Origin: Chitinophaga pinensis
GTDB taxonomy: Bacteria; Bacteroidota; Bacteroidia; NS11-12g; UBA955
Assembly (NCBI GenBank): GCA_945877575.1
Contig: CAMDUE010000010.1
Location: 18,445-82,444, forward strand
Direction of reading: 5' to 3'
Length of the DNA: 64,000 nt
The translations under genes were made by a program, and so were the position numbers. The notes under the pieces are model-generated. The model saw only the letters and a list, made by a program, of their open reading frames with translations, had not been told where the DNA came from and searched no databases. Below are positions 1-10,302 of this stretch, in pieces (the first letter of the stretch is position 1; every line of letters begins with the position of its first letter).

Positions 1-126
1 CATACGCATCTTACCAGAAATGGTAGCGATAATCTCATGGCCATTCTGCAACTTCACTCGGAACATTGCATTTGACAAAGCCTCGGAGATTACACCATCT
101 TGTTTTATTGCGTCTTGCTTCGACAT
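1..126 (-). CDS. infA: Translation initiation factor IF-1, N-terminal part (cut by window edge)
   Basis: The first 42 codons of IF-1 are visible; the gene runs off the left edge. IF-1 is a small OB-fold protein that binds the 30S A site during initiation. The visible residues match the family core, with [21 protein letters not shown] and the SGKMR turn. The usual length is about 72 residues, so some 30 are missing. It lies 33 bp downstream of secY on the same strand, and no map gene separates them as it does in some relatives. The ATG is at 126-124. Confidence 0.93.
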   Translation of the reverse strand, partial: MSKQDAIKQDGVISEALSNAMFRVKLQNGHEIIATISGKMRM

Positions 127-159
127 ATCAAAAGGGTTGCAAAAATAGTACTTTTTTTA

Positions 160-1527
160 TTAAAAATCAACTTGATTATATCCGTTTGTCATTCTACCTT
201 TCATTCTGCCGCCACCACTCATCAATCCATCATATTTTCTCATGAGCAAATAGCTATCGATCTGTTGTAGTGTGTCTAAAACAACACCCACTAAAATCAA
301 TAAACTCGTTCCACCAAAAAACTGACTGAACTCTTGATTCACATTGGCTTGAACAGCAAATACTGGCAACACCGCCACAATACTTATTGCTATTGCCCCA
401 GGCAGCGTAATTCTTGAAATAACCCCATCAATGAAATTTGCCGTATGCTTTCCAGGCTTTATACCAGGAATAAATCCGTTGTTTCTCTTCATGTCTTCAG
501 CCATTTGCACAGGATTAAAAATAATTGCTGTGTAGAAATAGGTGAAAACCACTATCAAAAACACAAGAAAAGCATTGTGCCAAAATCCATTGGGGTTCAT
601 CAAACTCATCAACCAATCAGGAGCACTAGTTTCAGTATAGAAACTTCCAATAGTAGCAGGTAAGAATAACAGCGCCTGTGCAAAAATGATAGGCATTACA
701 CCAGCAGCCAAAATCTTAATTGGCAAATACTGACGTGCACCACCATATTGACGGTTACCAATTACTCTTTTAGCATAGTTCACACTGATTTTACGGGTTC
801 CTTGGGTAAGTAATATAACCAAAAGTACAACCAAAAACCAAATAACTAACTCAACTAAGAAAAGAATTGGACCACCTTTAGTCAAACGGAATAAAAACTC
901 ACTAACAATTGCCGAAGGCATTCGAGCAATAATACCAACCATGATAATCAAACTGATACCATTACCCAATCCACGATCTGTAATTCTCTCTCCCATCCAC
1001 ATAGTAAACATGGTTCCGGCAGTTAATAAAATCACATTCGTAAATAGGAACATACCTTTTGACATAATATCTCCGTAGTTAAATAGCAAGGCACGAGCAT
1101 TACCGGGGGTACCAATAATGTTATTCAAATATGCATAAGCCTGAACTGCGGTAAATACAATAGTTAAAATACGAGTATATTGATTAATCTTTCTTCTACC
1201 CTCTTCTCCTTCTTTCTGCAATCTTTGAAAACTAGGTATGGCAATAGATACCAATTGCATAAAGATAGAAGCTGAGATGTAAGGCATGATACCTAGAGCA
1301 AAAATAGCTCCGCGTGCAAATGCTCCACCAGCAAAAGTATTGATTAGGCCGAGAATATTGTTCTTGGTTTGTCCTCTAAGTCCTTCGAGCATTTCAGCAT
1401 CGATACCTGGAAGAATAATGTAAGAACCTAGACGGTAGATTACAAGCAACATAAGCGTATATACAATACGCTTACGTAGCTCCTCAATGGCCCAAATATG
1501 TTTGAAGGTGTCGAGGAATTTTTTCAT
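160..1527 (-). CDS. secY: Preprotein translocase subunit SecY
   Basis: SecY forms the membrane channel of the Sec translocon. The 455 residues show the expected series of about ten hydrophobic segments, the N-terminal cytoplasmic stretch before ELRKRIVYTLML, the plug-region start LGSYIILPGID, and the conserved cytoplasmic loops rich in Arg/Lys (QKEGEEGRRKINQ, MAEDMKRNNGFIPG). Its length is normal for the phylum. It is the penultimate visible gene of the ribosomal operon, starting 2 bp after rplO, so channel synthesis is coupled to ribosomal protein synthesis. Confidence 0.98.
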   Translation of the reverse strand: MKKFLDTFKHIWAIEELRKRIVYTLMLLVIYRLGSYIILPGIDAEMLEGLRGQTKNNILGLINTFAGGAFARGAIFALGIMPYISASIFMQLVSIAIPSFQRLQKEGEEGRRKINQYTRILTIVFTAVQAYAYLNNIIGTPGNARALLFNYGDIMSKGMFLFTNVILLTAGTMFTMWMGERITDRGLGNGISLIIMVGIIARMPSAIVSEFLFRLTKGGPILFLVELVIWFLVVLLVILLTQGTRKISVNYAKRVIGNRQYGGARQYLPIKILAAGVMPIIFAQALLFLPATIGSFYTETSAPDWLMSLMNPNGFWHNAFLVFLIVVFTYFYTAIIFNPVQMAEDMKRNNGFIPGIKPGKHTANFIDGVISRITLPGAIAISIVAVLPVFAVQANVNQEFSQFFGGTSLLILVGVVLDTLQQIDSYLLMRKYDGLMSGGGRMKGRMTNGYNQVDF

Positions 1528-1529
1528 GA

Positions 1530-1982
1530 TTATCTATTAATAACGTGAACAGAACCACCAGCAGTTTCAATTGCTGACTTAGCTGAATCACTAAATTTAT
1601 GTGCATGAACTTCCAAACCAGCTTTGATCTCGCCGCGTCCTAATACTTTAAACAAATCACTCTTAGAGATAAGGTGTTTACTTATTAAAACTTCACGATC
1701 AATCTTGTTTACTTTCAACTCATCAGCTAGGGCTTGCAACACATCTAAATTGATAGCTGCATATTCCATACGGTTGATGTTTTTAAAACCACCTTTTGGA
1801 ATACGACGTTGCAAAGGCATCTGACCACCCTCGAAACCTATTTTACGTGAGTAACCGGTACGAGACTGAGCTCCTTTGTGACCTTTTGTTGATGTACCAC
1901 CTCTACCTGAACCTTGTCCACGACCAATTCTCTTACGATTCTTGGTTGAACCTTCAGCGGGTTTTAACGTATGTAAATTCAT
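1530..1982 (-). CDS. rplO: 50S ribosomal protein L15
   Basis: L15 is a late-assembling large-subunit protein. Its 150 residues carry the glycine/arginine-rich N-terminal extension (RIGRGQGSGRGGTSTKGHKGAQSRTG) that threads into 23S rRNA, here with the core motif GFEGGQMPLQRRIPKGGF. The start codon overlaps the rpmD stop by one base, as expected for translational coupling. Confidence 0.97.
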   Translation of the reverse strand: MNLHTLKPAEGSTKNRKRIGRGQGSGRGGTSTKGHKGAQSRTGYSRKIGFEGGQMPLQRRIPKGGFKNINRMEYAAINLDVLQALADELKVNKIDREVLISKHLISKSDLFKVLGRGEIKAGLEVHAHKFSDSAKSAIETAGGSVHVINR

Positions 1983-2161
1983 TACGCGTTTTCAATTTTT
2001 AATAAATGTTGAACAGTACGAATCATTCCTTCAAGCTGTGGATTTAACTCCAACTCTCTAGAAGCATTCATTTTACGCAAACCTAAAGCTTTAAGTGTTG
2101 CTTTTTGATTCTTAGGGTATCCGATACCACTTTTAACCTGAGTGATTTTAACTTTTCCCAT
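1982..2161 (-). CDS. rpmD: 50S ribosomal protein L30
   Basis: L30 is a small protein of the large subunit. I start it at the ATG at 2161, giving 59 residues beginning MGKVKITQVKSGIG, the usual family start and length (58-60). An in-frame ATG four codons upstream (2173) would overlap the end of rpsE by 8 bp and add a non-conserved MVKI, so I consider it less likely. The IGYPKNQKATLKALGL segment is the family signature. Confidence 0.95.
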   Translation of the reverse strand: MGKVKITQVKSGIGYPKNQKATLKALGLRKMNASRELELNPQLEGMIRTVQHLLKIENA

Positions 2162-2165
2162 AATT

Positions 2166-2687
2166 TTAACCATTAAACACTTGCTTTAAACTTATACCTC
2201 TCAATTTAGCGATGCTAAAAGGATCTCTCATTGTAGTTAAGGCATCAAAAGTTGCTTTAACCACGTTATGTGGGTTAGAAGAACCTTTTGATTTAGCCAA
2301 AACGTCTGTTACACCGGCACTCTCAAGAACGGCACGCATAGCACCACCCGCAATTACACCTGTACCATGAGAAGCTGGCTTCAATAAAACCTTTCCTCCA
2401 CCAAATTTTCCAATTTGTTCGTGAGGTACTGTACCATTGATTACAGGAACTTTAATGAGGTTCTTTTTAGCATCTTCAATACCTTTATTGATAGCGTCTA
2501 TTACCTCACCTGATTTACCTAAACCATGTCCTACAATACCGTTTCCATCTCCCACAACTACTAAAGCTGTAAAACTGAACGTACGTCCACCTTTAGTTAC
2601 TTTAGCAACACGGTTAATAGATACTACTTTTTCGGTCAAGGTGATATCACCGGGACGAATGCGTTGAGTATTTCTTAAACTTGACAT
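2166..2687 (-). CDS. rpsE: 30S ribosomal protein S5
   Basis: S5 is a small-subunit protein near the mRNA entry channel that contributes to decoding accuracy. The 173 residues contain the N-terminal double-stranded-RNA-binding fold ([34 protein letters not shown]) and the C-terminal domain with [13 protein letters not shown] and the [17 protein letters not shown] motif. It sits 11 bp after rplR in the spc part of the operon. Confidence 0.98.
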   Translation of the reverse strand: MSSLRNTQRIRPGDITLTEKVVSINRVAKVTKGGRTFSFTALVVVGDGNGIVGHGLGKSGEVIDAINKGIEDAKKNLIKVPVINGTVPHEQIGKFGGGKVLLKPASHGTGVIAGGAMRAVLESAGVTDVLAKSKGSSNPHNVVKATFDALTTMRDPFSIAKLRGISLKQVFNG

Positions 2688-2698
2688 TTTCTTAATTA

Positions 2699-3055
2699 TT
2701 AGAATTGAAGACCTCCTTCGCGAGCTCCGTCGGCCAAACTTTTCACACGACCGTGATATAAATATCCACCGCGATCAAAAACCACTTTATCAATACCAGC
2801 TGTAAGTGCGAATTCAGCAATTTTCTTACCTACTAATCCAGCTTTCACCACTTTGGTATCGTTAAGTTCATTAATATCTTTTGCACGAGATGATGCAGAA
2901 AATAGAGTAACTCCAATTGAGTCATCAATTAATTGTGCATAGATATCTTTATTACTGCGGTAAACGCTCAAACGAGGACGTTGCGCAGTTCCAGAAACTA
3001 CGCCGCGTATGCGAGCGCGAATCTTATTTCTTCTTGAAACTTTAGTCTTAGCCAT
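2699..3055 (-). CDS. rplR: 50S ribosomal protein L18
   Basis: L18 binds 5S rRNA in the central protuberance. The 118-residue product has the basic N terminus followed by [19 protein letters not shown] and ends with the conserved [30 protein letters not shown] segment ([21 protein letters not shown]). Length and position between rplF and rpsE are standard. Confidence 0.98.
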   Translation of the reverse strand: MAKTKVSRRNKIRARIRGVVSGTAQRPRLSVYRSNKDIYAQLIDDSIGVTLFSASSRAKDINELNDTKVVKAGLVGKKIAEFALTAGIDKVVFDRGGYLYHGRVKSLADGAREGGLQF

Positions 3056-3064
3056 GAATTTTCC

Positions 3065-3619
3065 TTACTTTTTAGATGCTGATTTACCAGCTTTTTTACG
3101 TAACACTTCACCGCTAAACTTGATACCTTTTCCTTTGTATGGCTCAGGCTTACGGAATGAACGAATTTTTGCGGCAACTTGACCCAACAACTGTTTGTCT
3201 GTACAAACCATTGTTATACTTGGGTTCTTACCTTTTTCAGTTAAAGTAGTAACTGTAATTTCTGAAGGTACTTGCAACAAAATTTTGTGTGAGTAACCCA
3301 CTACAAACTCTACCAAATTACCTTGGTTTGAAACTTTGTAACCTACACCCACCAACTCTTGCGTTACAGTATGACCTTCACTTACTCCTTTAACCATGTT
3401 ATTAAGTAAGGAACGATACAAGCCATGAAGGCTCTTATCCTGCTTGCTGTCGCTTGGGCGATTTACAGTCATCACTCCATCAGCAACAACAATTTCAAAT
3501 TTTGCTGCGATCTCCTGAGACAGTTCTCCTTTTGGCCCTTTAACCTTCACCATTCCTGGGGTAAAGTTAACATCAACTCCACTTGGCAGAGTGATGGGGG
3601 CTTTTCCTACGCGTGACAT
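3065..3619 (-). CDS. rplF: 50S ribosomal protein L6
   Basis: L6 lies near the factor-binding site of the large subunit. The 184 residues show the two duplicated L6 folds, starting MSRVGKAPITLP and with VKGPKGELSQ in the first and the RKPEPYKGKGIKF signature in the second. A short lysine/serine-rich tail ends the protein. It follows rpsH by 19 bp. Confidence 0.98.
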   Translation of the reverse strand: MSRVGKAPITLPSGVDVNFTPGMVKVKGPKGELSQEIAAKFEIVVADGVMTVNRPSDSKQDKSLHGLYRSLLNNMVKGVSEGHTVTQELVGVGYKVSNQGNLVEFVVGYSHKILLQVPSEITVTTLTEKGKNPSITMVCTDKQLLGQVAAKIRSFRKPEPYKGKGIKFSGEVLRKKAGKSASKK

Positions 3620-3638
3620 TTATTTAATTCTTTAATTA

Positions 3639-4037
3639 TTATAAAACAAAACATAAAACCTCGCCACCAATTCCTAATTGACGAGCTTCTTTATCTGACA
3701 TTACCCCTTTGGAGGTAGTTAAAATGGCAATACCCAAACCGTTCATTACACGTGGTAAATCAGATTGATTTGAATATTTTCTCAAACCTGGCGTACTCAC
3801 ACGCTTTAAAGACGTGATAGCACTTCTGCGGGTTTGATCATCGTATTTTAATGCAATTTTGATAACCCCTTGTTTATTTTCAGTAGGTTCAAATTTGTAT
3901 TTTAAAATATACCCTTTCTCGTACAATACGCGGGTAATTTCCTTCTTCAAATTGCTCGCTGGAACTTCAACGATACGATGATTTGCTTTCATCGCGTTAC
4001 GCAATCTGGTTAAGTAATCTGCTATAGGATCAGTCAT
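3639..4037 (-). CDS. rpsH: 30S ribosomal protein S8
   Basis: S8 binds the central domain of 16S rRNA and, in other bacteria, represses the spc operon. The 132 residues have the normal start MTDPIADYLTRLRNA, the KEITRVLYEKGYI segment and the C-terminal SNQSDLPRVMNGLGIAILTTSKGVM / GGEVLCFV. Whether autoregulation operates here cannot be judged from the sequence. Confidence 0.98.
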   Translation of the reverse strand: MTDPIADYLTRLRNAMKANHRIVEVPASNLKKEITRVLYEKGYILKYKFEPTENKQGVIKIALKYDDQTRRSAITSLKRVSTPGLRKYSNQSDLPRVMNGLGIAILTTSKGVMSDKEARQLGIGGEVLCFVL

Positions 4038-4049
4038 TTTCTTTAATTA

Positions 4050-4319
4050 TTACCAACTAGACTTAGTTACACCTGGTATTTTACCATCGCTTGCCAACTG
4101 ACGGAATTGATTTCTACAAACCCCGAAAGTACGGATATAACCACGTGGCTTACCAGTAATTTTACAACGGTTGCGCAAACGCACTGGTGATGCATTTCTT
4201 GGAAGCTTTTGCAACTCTTCGTAGTTACCTTCAGCTTTCAACTGAGCGCGTTTCTCAGCGTAATGAGCAACCATTGCTTCACGTTTACGCTGTCTAGCTT
4301 TTATACTCTCTTTTGCCAT
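4050..4319 (-). CDS. rpsN: 30S ribosomal protein S14, zinc-free type
   Basis: S14 is an 89-residue small-subunit head protein. The C-terminal core reads [13 protein letters not shown] followed by FGVCRNQFR, but the CxxC pairs of the zinc-binding form are absent, so this is the longer zinc-independent type. Start [13 protein letters not shown] is typical. It begins 3 bp after rplE. Confidence 0.97.
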   Translation of the reverse strand: MAKESIKARQRKREAMVAHYAEKRAQLKAEGNYEELQKLPRNASPVRLRNRCKITGKPRGYIRTFGVCRNQFRQLASDGKIPGVTKSSW

Positions 4320-4322
4320 TTT

Positions 4323-4874
4323 TTAATCTTTTTTGAAGGGGAAACCCATTAATCTCAAAAGTTCCAATCCTTGCTCGTCATTTTCAGCACTAGTAACTAC
4401 TGTGATGTCCATACCAGAAATTCTGTTCACTTTATCAATGTCAATCTCAGGGAAGATAATTTGTTCAGTAATACCCATAGTCCAATTACCACGGCCATCA
4501 AAACCTTTTACGGTTAAACCTTGGAAATCACGAATACGAGGCATTGAAACTGAGATCAAACGATCCAAGAAATCATACATCTTTTCACGACGTAAAGTAA
4601 CTTTACAACCGATAGGCATTTTCTCTCTTAATTTAAAATTAGAAATTGCTTTCTTTGAAAAGGTTGCTAAAGCCTTTTGACCCGTAATCTTAGTCATTTC
4701 ATCTACTGCCGCATCAACCAACTTTTTATCGTTAACTGCAGCACCAACACCCTGGTTCAAAACAACCTTAGTGATTCTTGGCACTTGCATGCTATTACTG
4801 TAGTTGAACTTAGCCTGCATACCAGGGATAACTTCTTCTGAATACTTCTTTTTTAATCTAGGTGTATAGCTCAT
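4323..4874 (-). CDS. rplE: 50S ribosomal protein L5
   Basis: L5 binds 5S rRNA and contacts P-site tRNA. The 183 residues contain [49 protein letters not shown] and the loop [21 protein letters not shown], all family hallmarks. The gene is in the standard rplX-rplE-rpsN order. Confidence 0.98.
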   Translation of the reverse strand: MSYTPRLKKKYSEEVIPGMQAKFNYSNSMQVPRITKVVLNQGVGAAVNDKKLVDAAVDEMTKITGQKALATFSKKAISNFKLREKMPIGCKVTLRREKMYDFLDRLISVSMPRIRDFQGLTVKGFDGRGNWTMGITEQIIFPEIDIDKVNRISGMDITVVTSAENDEQGLELLRLMGFPFKKD

Positions 4875-4882
4875 CTCTCCAA

Positions 4883-5206
4883 TTATTTAATAATTTCTCC
4901 TGACTTTTTGGAAAAGCGCTGCAATTTACCATTTTCATCGCGCTTACGCCCTATACGGGTAGGTTTTCCATCTACCATGACCATTAGGTTAGACAAATGC
5001 ACGGGTGCCTCAATCTTATCAATAGATCCACTTGTGTTTTGAGCAGTTGGTTTTCTATGCTTTGTAACAATGTTGATACCTTCTACCAATGCACGAGTTT
5101 TGTCTGGGTAAACAGTCACAACACGACCGGTTTTACCCTTGTCGTCACCTGACAATACCATCACGGTGTCACCCTTTTTTACGTGTAATTTCTTTGTGTT
5201 TGACAT
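4883..5206 (-). CDS. rplX: 50S ribosomal protein L24
   Basis: L24 is an assembly initiator protein at the exit-tunnel rim. The 107 residues have the KOW motif [19 protein letters not shown] near the N terminus, followed by [12 protein letters not shown] and [10 protein letters not shown]. It sits two bases from the rplN stop. Confidence 0.97.
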   Translation of the reverse strand: MSNTKKLHVKKGDTVMVLSGDDKGKTGRVVTVYPDKTRALVEGINIVTKHRKPTAQNTSGSIDKIEAPVHLSNLMVMVDGKPTRIGRKRDENGKLQRFSKKSGEIIK

Positions 5207-5208
5207 TT

Positions 5209-5577
5209 TTATAATACTTCAGGTGCTAAAGAAACGATTTTCATAAACTGCTTGTCACGCAATTCACGCGCAACAGGGCCAAAAATACGTGTTCCACGAG
5301 GCTCACCAGCATTGTTCAACAATACACAGCTATTCTCGTCAAAACGGATGTATGATCCATCAGGTCTACGTACCTCTTTTCTAACTCTAACTACTACAGC
5401 CTTAGAAACGCTTCCTTTTTTTACGTTTCCACCGGGCATAGCATGCTTAACGCTGACAACAATCTTATCACCAACGCTAGCGTAACGGCGCTTGGTTCCG
5501 CCTAAAACACGAATGCACAAAACCTCTTTGGCACCGCTGTTATCAGCCACTTTTAATCTACTTTCTTGTTGTATCAT
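5209..5577 (-). CDS. rplN: 50S ribosomal protein L14
   Basis: L14 lies at the subunit interface. The 122-residue length is the family norm, with [18 protein letters not shown] at the start, [20 protein letters not shown] in the middle and the C-terminal [20 protein letters not shown]. It follows rpsQ by 2 bp. Confidence 0.98.
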   Translation of the reverse strand: MIQQESRLKVADNSGAKEVLCIRVLGGTKRRYASVGDKIVVSVKHAMPGGNVKKGSVSKAVVVRVRKEVRRPDGSYIRFDENSCVLLNNAGEPRGTRIFGPVARELRDKQFMKIVSLAPEVL

Positions 5578-5579
5578 AA

Positions 5580-5840
5580 TTATTTGGCTTTTTCTACTAT
5601 TTCAACAAGTCTCCAACGCTTAGATTTACTCATAGGACGAGTTTCCATGATGCGAACAATATCGTTCTCACCACACTCGTTACGTTCATCATGCGCAGCA
5701 AACTTCTTAGTTTTCTTAAAATATTTACCGTATTTCGGATGCTTAACACTACGTACAATAGCTACTATAATGGTCTTATCCATTTTGCTACTGGTAACTG
5801 TTCCGATTATTTCTTTACGGGCGTTTCTTGTTGCTTCCAT
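5580..5840 (-). CDS. rpsQ: 30S ribosomal protein S17
   Basis: S17 is a primary 16S rRNA-binding protein with an OB fold. Its 86 residues include [37 protein letters not shown] and the final [18 protein letters not shown]. Its first base overlaps the last base of the rpmC stop. Confidence 0.98.
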   Translation of the reverse strand: MEATRNARKEIIGTVTSSKMDKTIIVAIVRSVKHPKYGKYFKKTKKFAAHDERNECGENDIVRIMETRPMSKSKRWRLVEIVEKAK

Positions 5841-6079
5841 TAGTCTTCAATTGAATTTGCGTTGTTTCTAAGATAAGCTTGGTATTGCGCCTCAGTTCTA
5901 CGAGCATTCAACTCGGTTAACAAACGTGCAATATCTCTGCGACTCTCTTTTAATTTATGTGGTTGATCCATAGGAGATACAGCATTTTGAAACTGCATCT
6001 TTTGGTAACGCTTACGTTCCTCTCTGTATAATTCAACCAACTCTTTGTTGGACATTCCCTTTATTTCTACGTTTTTCAT
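5840..6079 (-). CDS. rpmC: 50S ribosomal protein L29
   Basis: L29 is a two-helix protein near the polypeptide exit. At 79 residues it is somewhat longer than the usual 63-67; the extra residues are a polar C-terminal tail ([18 protein letters not shown]). The core [21 protein letters not shown] and [18 protein letters not shown] is normal. Confidence 0.96.
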   Translation of the reverse strand: MKNVEIKGMSNKELVELYREERKRYQKMQFQNAVSPMDQPHKLKESRRDIARLLTELNARRTEAQYQAYLRNNANSIED

Positions 6080-6081
6080 AA

Positions 6082-6507
6082 TTAATCCTCAGGGTTAAAA
6101 TCAGGACGAACAGTAAACTTACAAGCCACAGGCAATTTCTGAGCTGCTAAACGCATTCCCTCTTTTGCTACATCTAATGGCACTCCTCCTACTTCGAACA
6201 TGATGGTTCCAGGTTTTACACGTGCAACCCAGTATTCTGGAGCACCTTTACCTTTACCCATACGAACCTCAGCTGGCTTCTTAGTGATTGGCTTATCTGG
6301 AAAAATACGAATCCATACCTGACCCTCACGCTTCAAATAACGAGTTACAGCAATACGAGCTGACTCAATTTGACGAGCAGTGATCCATTTAGGCTCCATA
6401 CTCTTCAAACCAAAGCTACCGAACTCTATGCGGTGACCGCTTCCGGCAATACCTCGAACACGTCCTTTCTGCTGTTTTCTATATTTTGTTCTTCTTGGAC
6501 TTAACAT
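6082..6507 (-). CDS. rplP: 50S ribosomal protein L16
   Basis: L16 helps organise the A site and is a late assembly protein. The 141 residues start [15 protein letters not shown] and include [46 protein letters not shown] and [10 protein letters not shown]. It is placed as usual between rpsC and rpmC. Confidence 0.98.
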   Translation of the reverse strand: MLSPRRTKYRKQQKGRVRGIAGSGHRIEFGSFGLKSMEPKWITARQIESARIAVTRYLKREGQVWIRIFPDKPITKKPAEVRMGKGKGAPEYWVARVKPGTIMFEVGGVPLDVAKEGMRLAAQKLPVACKFTVRPDFNPED

Positions 6508-6519
6508 ACTCTTTAACTA

Positions 6520-7269
6520 TTAGTTATTTCTGCGACGACGGTCTTGACGATCGTTACCACCACGTCCACCGCGGTTGTGTCCGCGATCGTTGCCGCGAGG
6601 GTTAGACTTACGTTCGGTATCTTGTGAAGGCGACAAATCTACTTTGCCGTAAATTTCACCTTTACAAACCCAAACTTTTATACCAATCTTACCATATACT
6701 GTTTGAGCTTCTACCAATGCATAATCAATATTAGATCTCAAAGTGTGTAATGGCGTTCTTCCTTCCTTGTATATCTCTGAACGTGCAATCTCAGCACCAT
6801 TCAAACGACCGCTGATACGAATCTTGATTCCATCAGCACCCATCTTCATAGTTCCTTGTAACGCATTCTTGATAGCACGCTTGTAAGAGAAACGATTCTC
6901 AATTTGTTGAGCAATATTTTCACCTACCAATACAGCATCCAATTCAGGGCGCTTAATCTCATGAATATTAATTTGAACATCTTTACCGGTAATGCGCTTG
7001 ATTTCTTCACGAATCGCATCTACCTCTTGTCCACCTTTACCAATAACGATACCCGGACGAGCAGTATTGATGGTCAAAGTGATTCTCTTCAATGTACGTT
7101 CAATTACCACTTTAGCGATACCTCCTTTTGGTATACGCGCTTTTAAGTATTTGCGGATTTTCTCATCTTCTACGAGTTTGTCTCCGTAGTCATTACCACC
7201 ATACCAGCTAGAATCCCAGCCTCTGATAATTCCTAAACGTAATCCTATAGGGTTTACTTTCTGTCCCAT
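6520..7269 (-). CDS. rpsC: 30S ribosomal protein S3
   Basis: S3 forms part of the mRNA entry channel. The N-terminal KH domain contains [16 protein letters not shown], and the C-terminal domain has [22 protein letters not shown] and [12 protein letters not shown]. After about residue 210 comes a low-complexity tail of about 40 residues rich in Arg, Asn, Asp and Gly ([16 protein letters not shown], then RRRRNN). The tail is probably a disordered RNA-binding extension; such tails vary within the phylum. Confidence 0.98.
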   Translation of the reverse strand: MGQKVNPIGLRLGIIRGWDSSWYGGNDYGDKLVEDEKIRKYLKARIPKGGIAKVVIERTLKRITLTINTARPGIVIGKGGQEVDAIREEIKRITGKDVQINIHEIKRPELDAVLVGENIAQQIENRFSYKRAIKNALQGTMKMGADGIKIRISGRLNGAEIARSEIYKEGRTPLHTLRSNIDYALVEAQTVYGKIGIKVWVCKGEIYGKVDLSPSQDTERKSNPRGNDRGHNRGGRGGNDRQDRRRRNN

Positions 7270-7275
7270 TTTTTA

Positions 7276-7644
7276 TTATTCCTCGTTTTGGGTATTGTTA
7301 ATTTTACTATCAATAATCACGGTAACGTGGTTACTTCTCTTTCTTTGTCTGTAACCTCTTCCTTGCGGTGCTGTTCTTAGACGCTTCATTGCTAAACCAC
7401 CATCTACGTTAATGGATTTTACATACAATTCGCTATCTTCAATGCGTGCATCATTATTTACTACACCCCAGTTTGAGATACCACTTTTGATCAATTTAGT
7501 TAAAAATATCGCATAAGTAGGTTTCTGGTTCCATTGAAGTATGCTCAATGCTTTCTCCACTCGCTGACCTCTTACTAAGTCAGCTACAAGACGCATCTTG
7601 CGGGGAGACAACGGACAATTTCTTAATATTGCTCTGGCTTCCAT
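7276..7644 (-). CDS. rplV: 50S ribosomal protein L22
   Basis: L22 lines the exit tunnel. The 122 residues show ILRNCPLSPRKMRLVADLVRG at the start, the AISNWGVVNNDA-like helix, and the tunnel-loop segment MKRLRTAPQGRGYRQRKRSNHVTV. The loop contains no obvious duplication or deletion of the macrolide-resistance kind. Confidence 0.98.
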   Translation of the reverse strand: MEARAILRNCPLSPRKMRLVADLVRGQRVEKALSILQWNQKPTYAIFLTKLIKSGISNWGVVNNDARIEDSELYVKSINVDGGLAMKRLRTAPQGRGYRQRKRSNHVTVIIDSKINNTQNEE

Positions 7645-7652
7645 TACTTTTA

Positions 7653-7910
7653 TTATTTACCGTGTCCTTTGTATGTACGGGTTGGTGCAAACTCACCTAA
7701 CTTGTGTCCAACCATGTTCTCAGTTACATAAACCGGAATAAATTTATTTCCGTTGTGAACTGCGAAGGTATGTCCTACGAAATCAGGAATTATCATTGAA
7801 CGACGTGACCAGGTCTTAACAACAGACTTCTTGCTAGTTTCGTTCAGTACTTCGACCTTCTTCATTAACTTAATATCTACGAAGGGTCCTTTTTTTATCG
7901 ATCTTGCCAT
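7653..7910 (-). CDS. rpsS: 30S ribosomal protein S19
   Basis: S19 is in the head of the 30S subunit. The 85 residues include [39 protein letters not shown] and the C-terminal [17 protein letters not shown], which are diagnostic. It is 18 bp downstream of rplB. Confidence 0.98.
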   Translation of the reverse strand: MARSIKKGPFVDIKLMKKVEVLNETSKKSVVKTWSRRSMIIPDFVGHTFAVHNGNKFIPVYVTENMVGHKLGEFAPTRTYKGHGK

Positions 7911-7928
7911 TTTCGCTTGTCTTATCGT

Positions 7929-8765
7929 TTATTTGTTGCGTTTAGATTTACGGCGCTCAATAATTAAGCGGCTTGTTCCTTTCTTAGGAGCACGTGTCTT
8001 TTGTCCTTGTGAATAAATAAGGTTTCTAGAACGTGGTTGACCTCCTTTGTTACGGCCCTCACCACCACCCATGGGGTGATCTACAGGGTTCATCGCTGCT
8101 GGACGTGTACGTGGTCTTCTTCCTAACCATCTGCTACGACCGGCTTTACCTTTTACCTCTTGGCTATGTTCACTGTTAGAAACAGAACCTATAGTTGCCA
8201 TACAAGCACCTAAGATTAAACGACTTTCACCTGAAGGCAATTTAATAGCCACATATTTACCTTCTTTTGCCATCAATTGAGCATAAGAACCAGCACTACG
8301 GCAGATTCTACCACCTTGCCCTGGAGCCATTTCAATATTATGGATCAAAGAACCCAATGGCATTTCAATCAAAGGAAGAGCATTTCCAACTTCTGGAGGT
8401 ACGCCTGAACCTTGCTCGATTTTTTGTCCAACTTTAATTCCAGAAGGAGCAATAATATAACGCTTCTCGCTGTCAGAATACTGTACTAAACAAATAAACG
8501 CTGAACGATTAGGATCGTATTCTACTGTTAAAACTTCACCAGCAATTCCTGGTTTGTTTCTTTTGAAGTCAATCATACGGTAGCGACGTTTATGTCCACC
8601 ACCAATATACTTCATGGTTGTTCTACCCTGGTTATTTCTACCACCCGACTTCTTGATAGGAGCCAACAAAGACTTTTCAGGCTTGCTAGCGGTAATCTCT
8701 TCAAACGTATTAGCTACGCGAAAACGAGTACCGGGGGTCATGGGTTTTAATCTACGTACTGCCAT
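7929..8765 (-). CDS. rplB: 50S ribosomal protein L2
   Basis: L2 is required for subunit association and peptidyl transferase activity. The 278 residues have [22 protein letters not shown] near the start and the C-terminal active-site region [18 protein letters not shown], which includes the conserved histidine next to the proline. Length is normal. Confidence 0.98.
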   Translation of the reverse strand: MAVRRLKPMTPGTRFRVANTFEEITASKPEKSLLAPIKKSGGRNNQGRTTMKYIGGGHKRRYRMIDFKRNKPGIAGEVLTVEYDPNRSAFICLVQYSDSEKRYIIAPSGIKVGQKIEQGSGVPPEVGNALPLIEMPLGSLIHNIEMAPGQGGRICRSAGSYAQLMAKEGKYVAIKLPSGESRLILGACMATIGSVSNSEHSQEVKGKAGRSRWLGRRPRTRPAAMNPVDHPMGGGEGRNKGGQPRSRNLIYSQGQKTRAPKKGTSRLIIERRKSKRNK

Positions 8766-8768
8766 TTC

Positions 8769-9053
8769 TTAGATGTTTTCAAAAAAATCAATGTTAAACC
8801 CTTCTTTTAATGTAACAAAGGCCTTCTTATACTTGTTAGTATATCCGGAGATTTGGCCTGTGCGGCGATTTCTGCGCGCTTTCCCCCGTTGAATCATGGT
8901 GTTCACTGAAGCTACTTCTACTTGATAGAAATCTTCAATAGCTTTCTTGATTTCGTCTTTTGTAGCTGTGTGATCTACTACGAAACCGTACTTGCCCTTC
9001 TTATCCATCAAAGAACTAGACTTTTCAGTCACCAATGGCTTTTTCAGTATCAT
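8769..9053 (-). CDS. rplW: 50S ribosomal protein L23
   Basis: L23 surrounds the exit tunnel and docks trigger factor and SRP. The 94 residues have KKPLVTEKSSSLMDKKGKYGF, then VDHTATKDEIKKAIEDFYQVEVASVNTM and the basic loop RGKARRNRRTGQISGYTNKYKKAFVTL. It starts 2 bp after rplD. Confidence 0.98.
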   Translation of the reverse strand: MILKKPLVTEKSSSLMDKKGKYGFVVDHTATKDEIKKAIEDFYQVEVASVNTMIQRGKARRNRRTGQISGYTNKYKKAFVTLKEGFNIDFFENI

Positions 9054-9055
9054 GA

Positions 9056-9676
9056 TTAATTGTTCTCTTGAATTTTAGCGATTGCACTTTCAGTGATGAT
9101 CAAATTCTTCGCCTTCAATACTTCATATGTATTGATATCCCCAGCAGTCATCACTGTGTTACCAGGTATATTGCGACCAGACAAATACACGTTACGATTC
9201 AAAGATGGTGTAACAAATAAGTTTCTACCATTTACTTTCAATGCCGCTAACAATGATTTGAATTCTGATGTTTTTGGTGTTGCCATTTCGAAATCTTCAA
9301 CAACCAAAATTGCTTGTTCTTGTGCTTTATAAGACAAAGCTGAAAAACGAGCTAATTGCTTTAATTTCTTATTTAATTTAAAGCTGTAGTCTCTAGGACG
9401 TGGACCGTGAATACGTGCACCACCTACATAAATACCACTCTTCAATGAACCGTGACGAGCTCCACCGGTACCCTTTTGACGGAAAATCTTACGGGTTGAA
9501 CGGGAAATCTCTGTACGATCTTTTGTTTTATGCGTTCCTTGACGTTGGTTAGCTAAGAACTGTTTTACGTCCAAATAGATGGCGTGATCGTTAGGCTCAA
9601 TGGCAAATATTTCTTTTGACAATGTAACGGTACGACCAGTTTCTGCACCTTGTTTATTTAATACCTTCAGTTCCAT
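9056..9676 (-). CDS. rplD: 50S ribosomal protein L4
   Basis: L4 reaches into the exit tunnel and in some bacteria autoregulates the S10 operon. Its 206 residues include the tunnel extension ([42 protein letters not shown]) and the second domain with [16 protein letters not shown]. Leader-based autoregulation is unlikely in the E. coli manner, since only 26 bp separate rpsJ from fusA. Confidence 0.98.
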   Translation of the reverse strand: MELKVLNKQGAETGRTVTLSKEIFAIEPNDHAIYLDVKQFLANQRQGTHKTKDRTEISRSTRKIFRQKGTGGARHGSLKSGIYVGGARIHGPRPRDYSFKLNKKLKQLARFSALSYKAQEQAILVVEDFEMATPKTSEFKSLLAALKVNGRNLFVTPSLNRNVYLSGRNIPGNTVMTAGDINTYEVLKAKNLIITESAIAKIQENN

Positions 9677-9679
9677 GAA

Positions 9680-10297
9680 TTACTTCTCAATTAATACGGT
9701 TGAACCATTGTGACCAGGGATAGACCCCTTAACCACTACCAAATTCTTCTCAGTGTCTACTTTCAAAATGGCTAAGTTCTGAGATTTAACTCTAGAACCA
9801 CCTGTTCTACCAGCCATACGGGTACCTTTGAATACACGTGCAGGGAAAGAACAAGCTCCAATTGATCCAGGAGCACGCAAACGGTTGTGCTGACCGTGTG
9901 TAGATTCACCCACACCCGAAAAGCCGTGACGTTTTACAACCCCTTGAAAACCTTTACCTTTTGATGTACCAACGATATCAACAAATTCACCTTCTTCGAA
10001 AAGGCTTGCGTCAATCACAGTACCCAATTGTACTTCTCCAGACCAATCTCTGATCTCTACAACTTCAGTTTTAGCTTCAGTATTTGCTTTAGAAAAGTGA
10101 CCTTTTTCAGCAGAATTAACTTTGCGCTGTTTCTTATCTCCAAAAGCAATCTGTACGGCATTGTAGCCATCATTGCTATCGTTTTTTACTTGAGTAACAA
10201 CACAAGGACCAGCCTGAATTACAGTACATGCAACTCTCTTGCCATTAGCATCAAAGATGCTGGTCATGCCCAATTTTTTACCAATCAATCCGTTCAT
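9680..10297 (-). CDS. rplC: 50S ribosomal protein L3
   Basis: L3 nucleates 23S rRNA assembly near the peptidyl transferase centre. The 205-residue protein starts [19 protein letters not shown] and contains the loop [15 protein letters not shown], then [15 protein letters not shown] and [15 protein letters not shown]. Order and spacing (5 bp after rpsJ) are standard. Confidence 0.98.
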   Translation of the reverse strand: MNGLIGKKLGMTSIFDANGKRVACTVIQAGPCVVTQVKNDSNDGYNAVQIAFGDKKQRKVNSAEKGHFSKANTEAKTEVVEIRDWSGEVQLGTVIDASLFEEGEFVDIVGTSKGKGFQGVVKRHGFSGVGESTHGQHNRLRAPGSIGACSFPARVFKGTRMAGRTGGSRVKSQNLAILKVDTEKNLVVVKGSIPGHNGSTVLIEK

Positions 10298-10302
10298 GAC
10301 TC

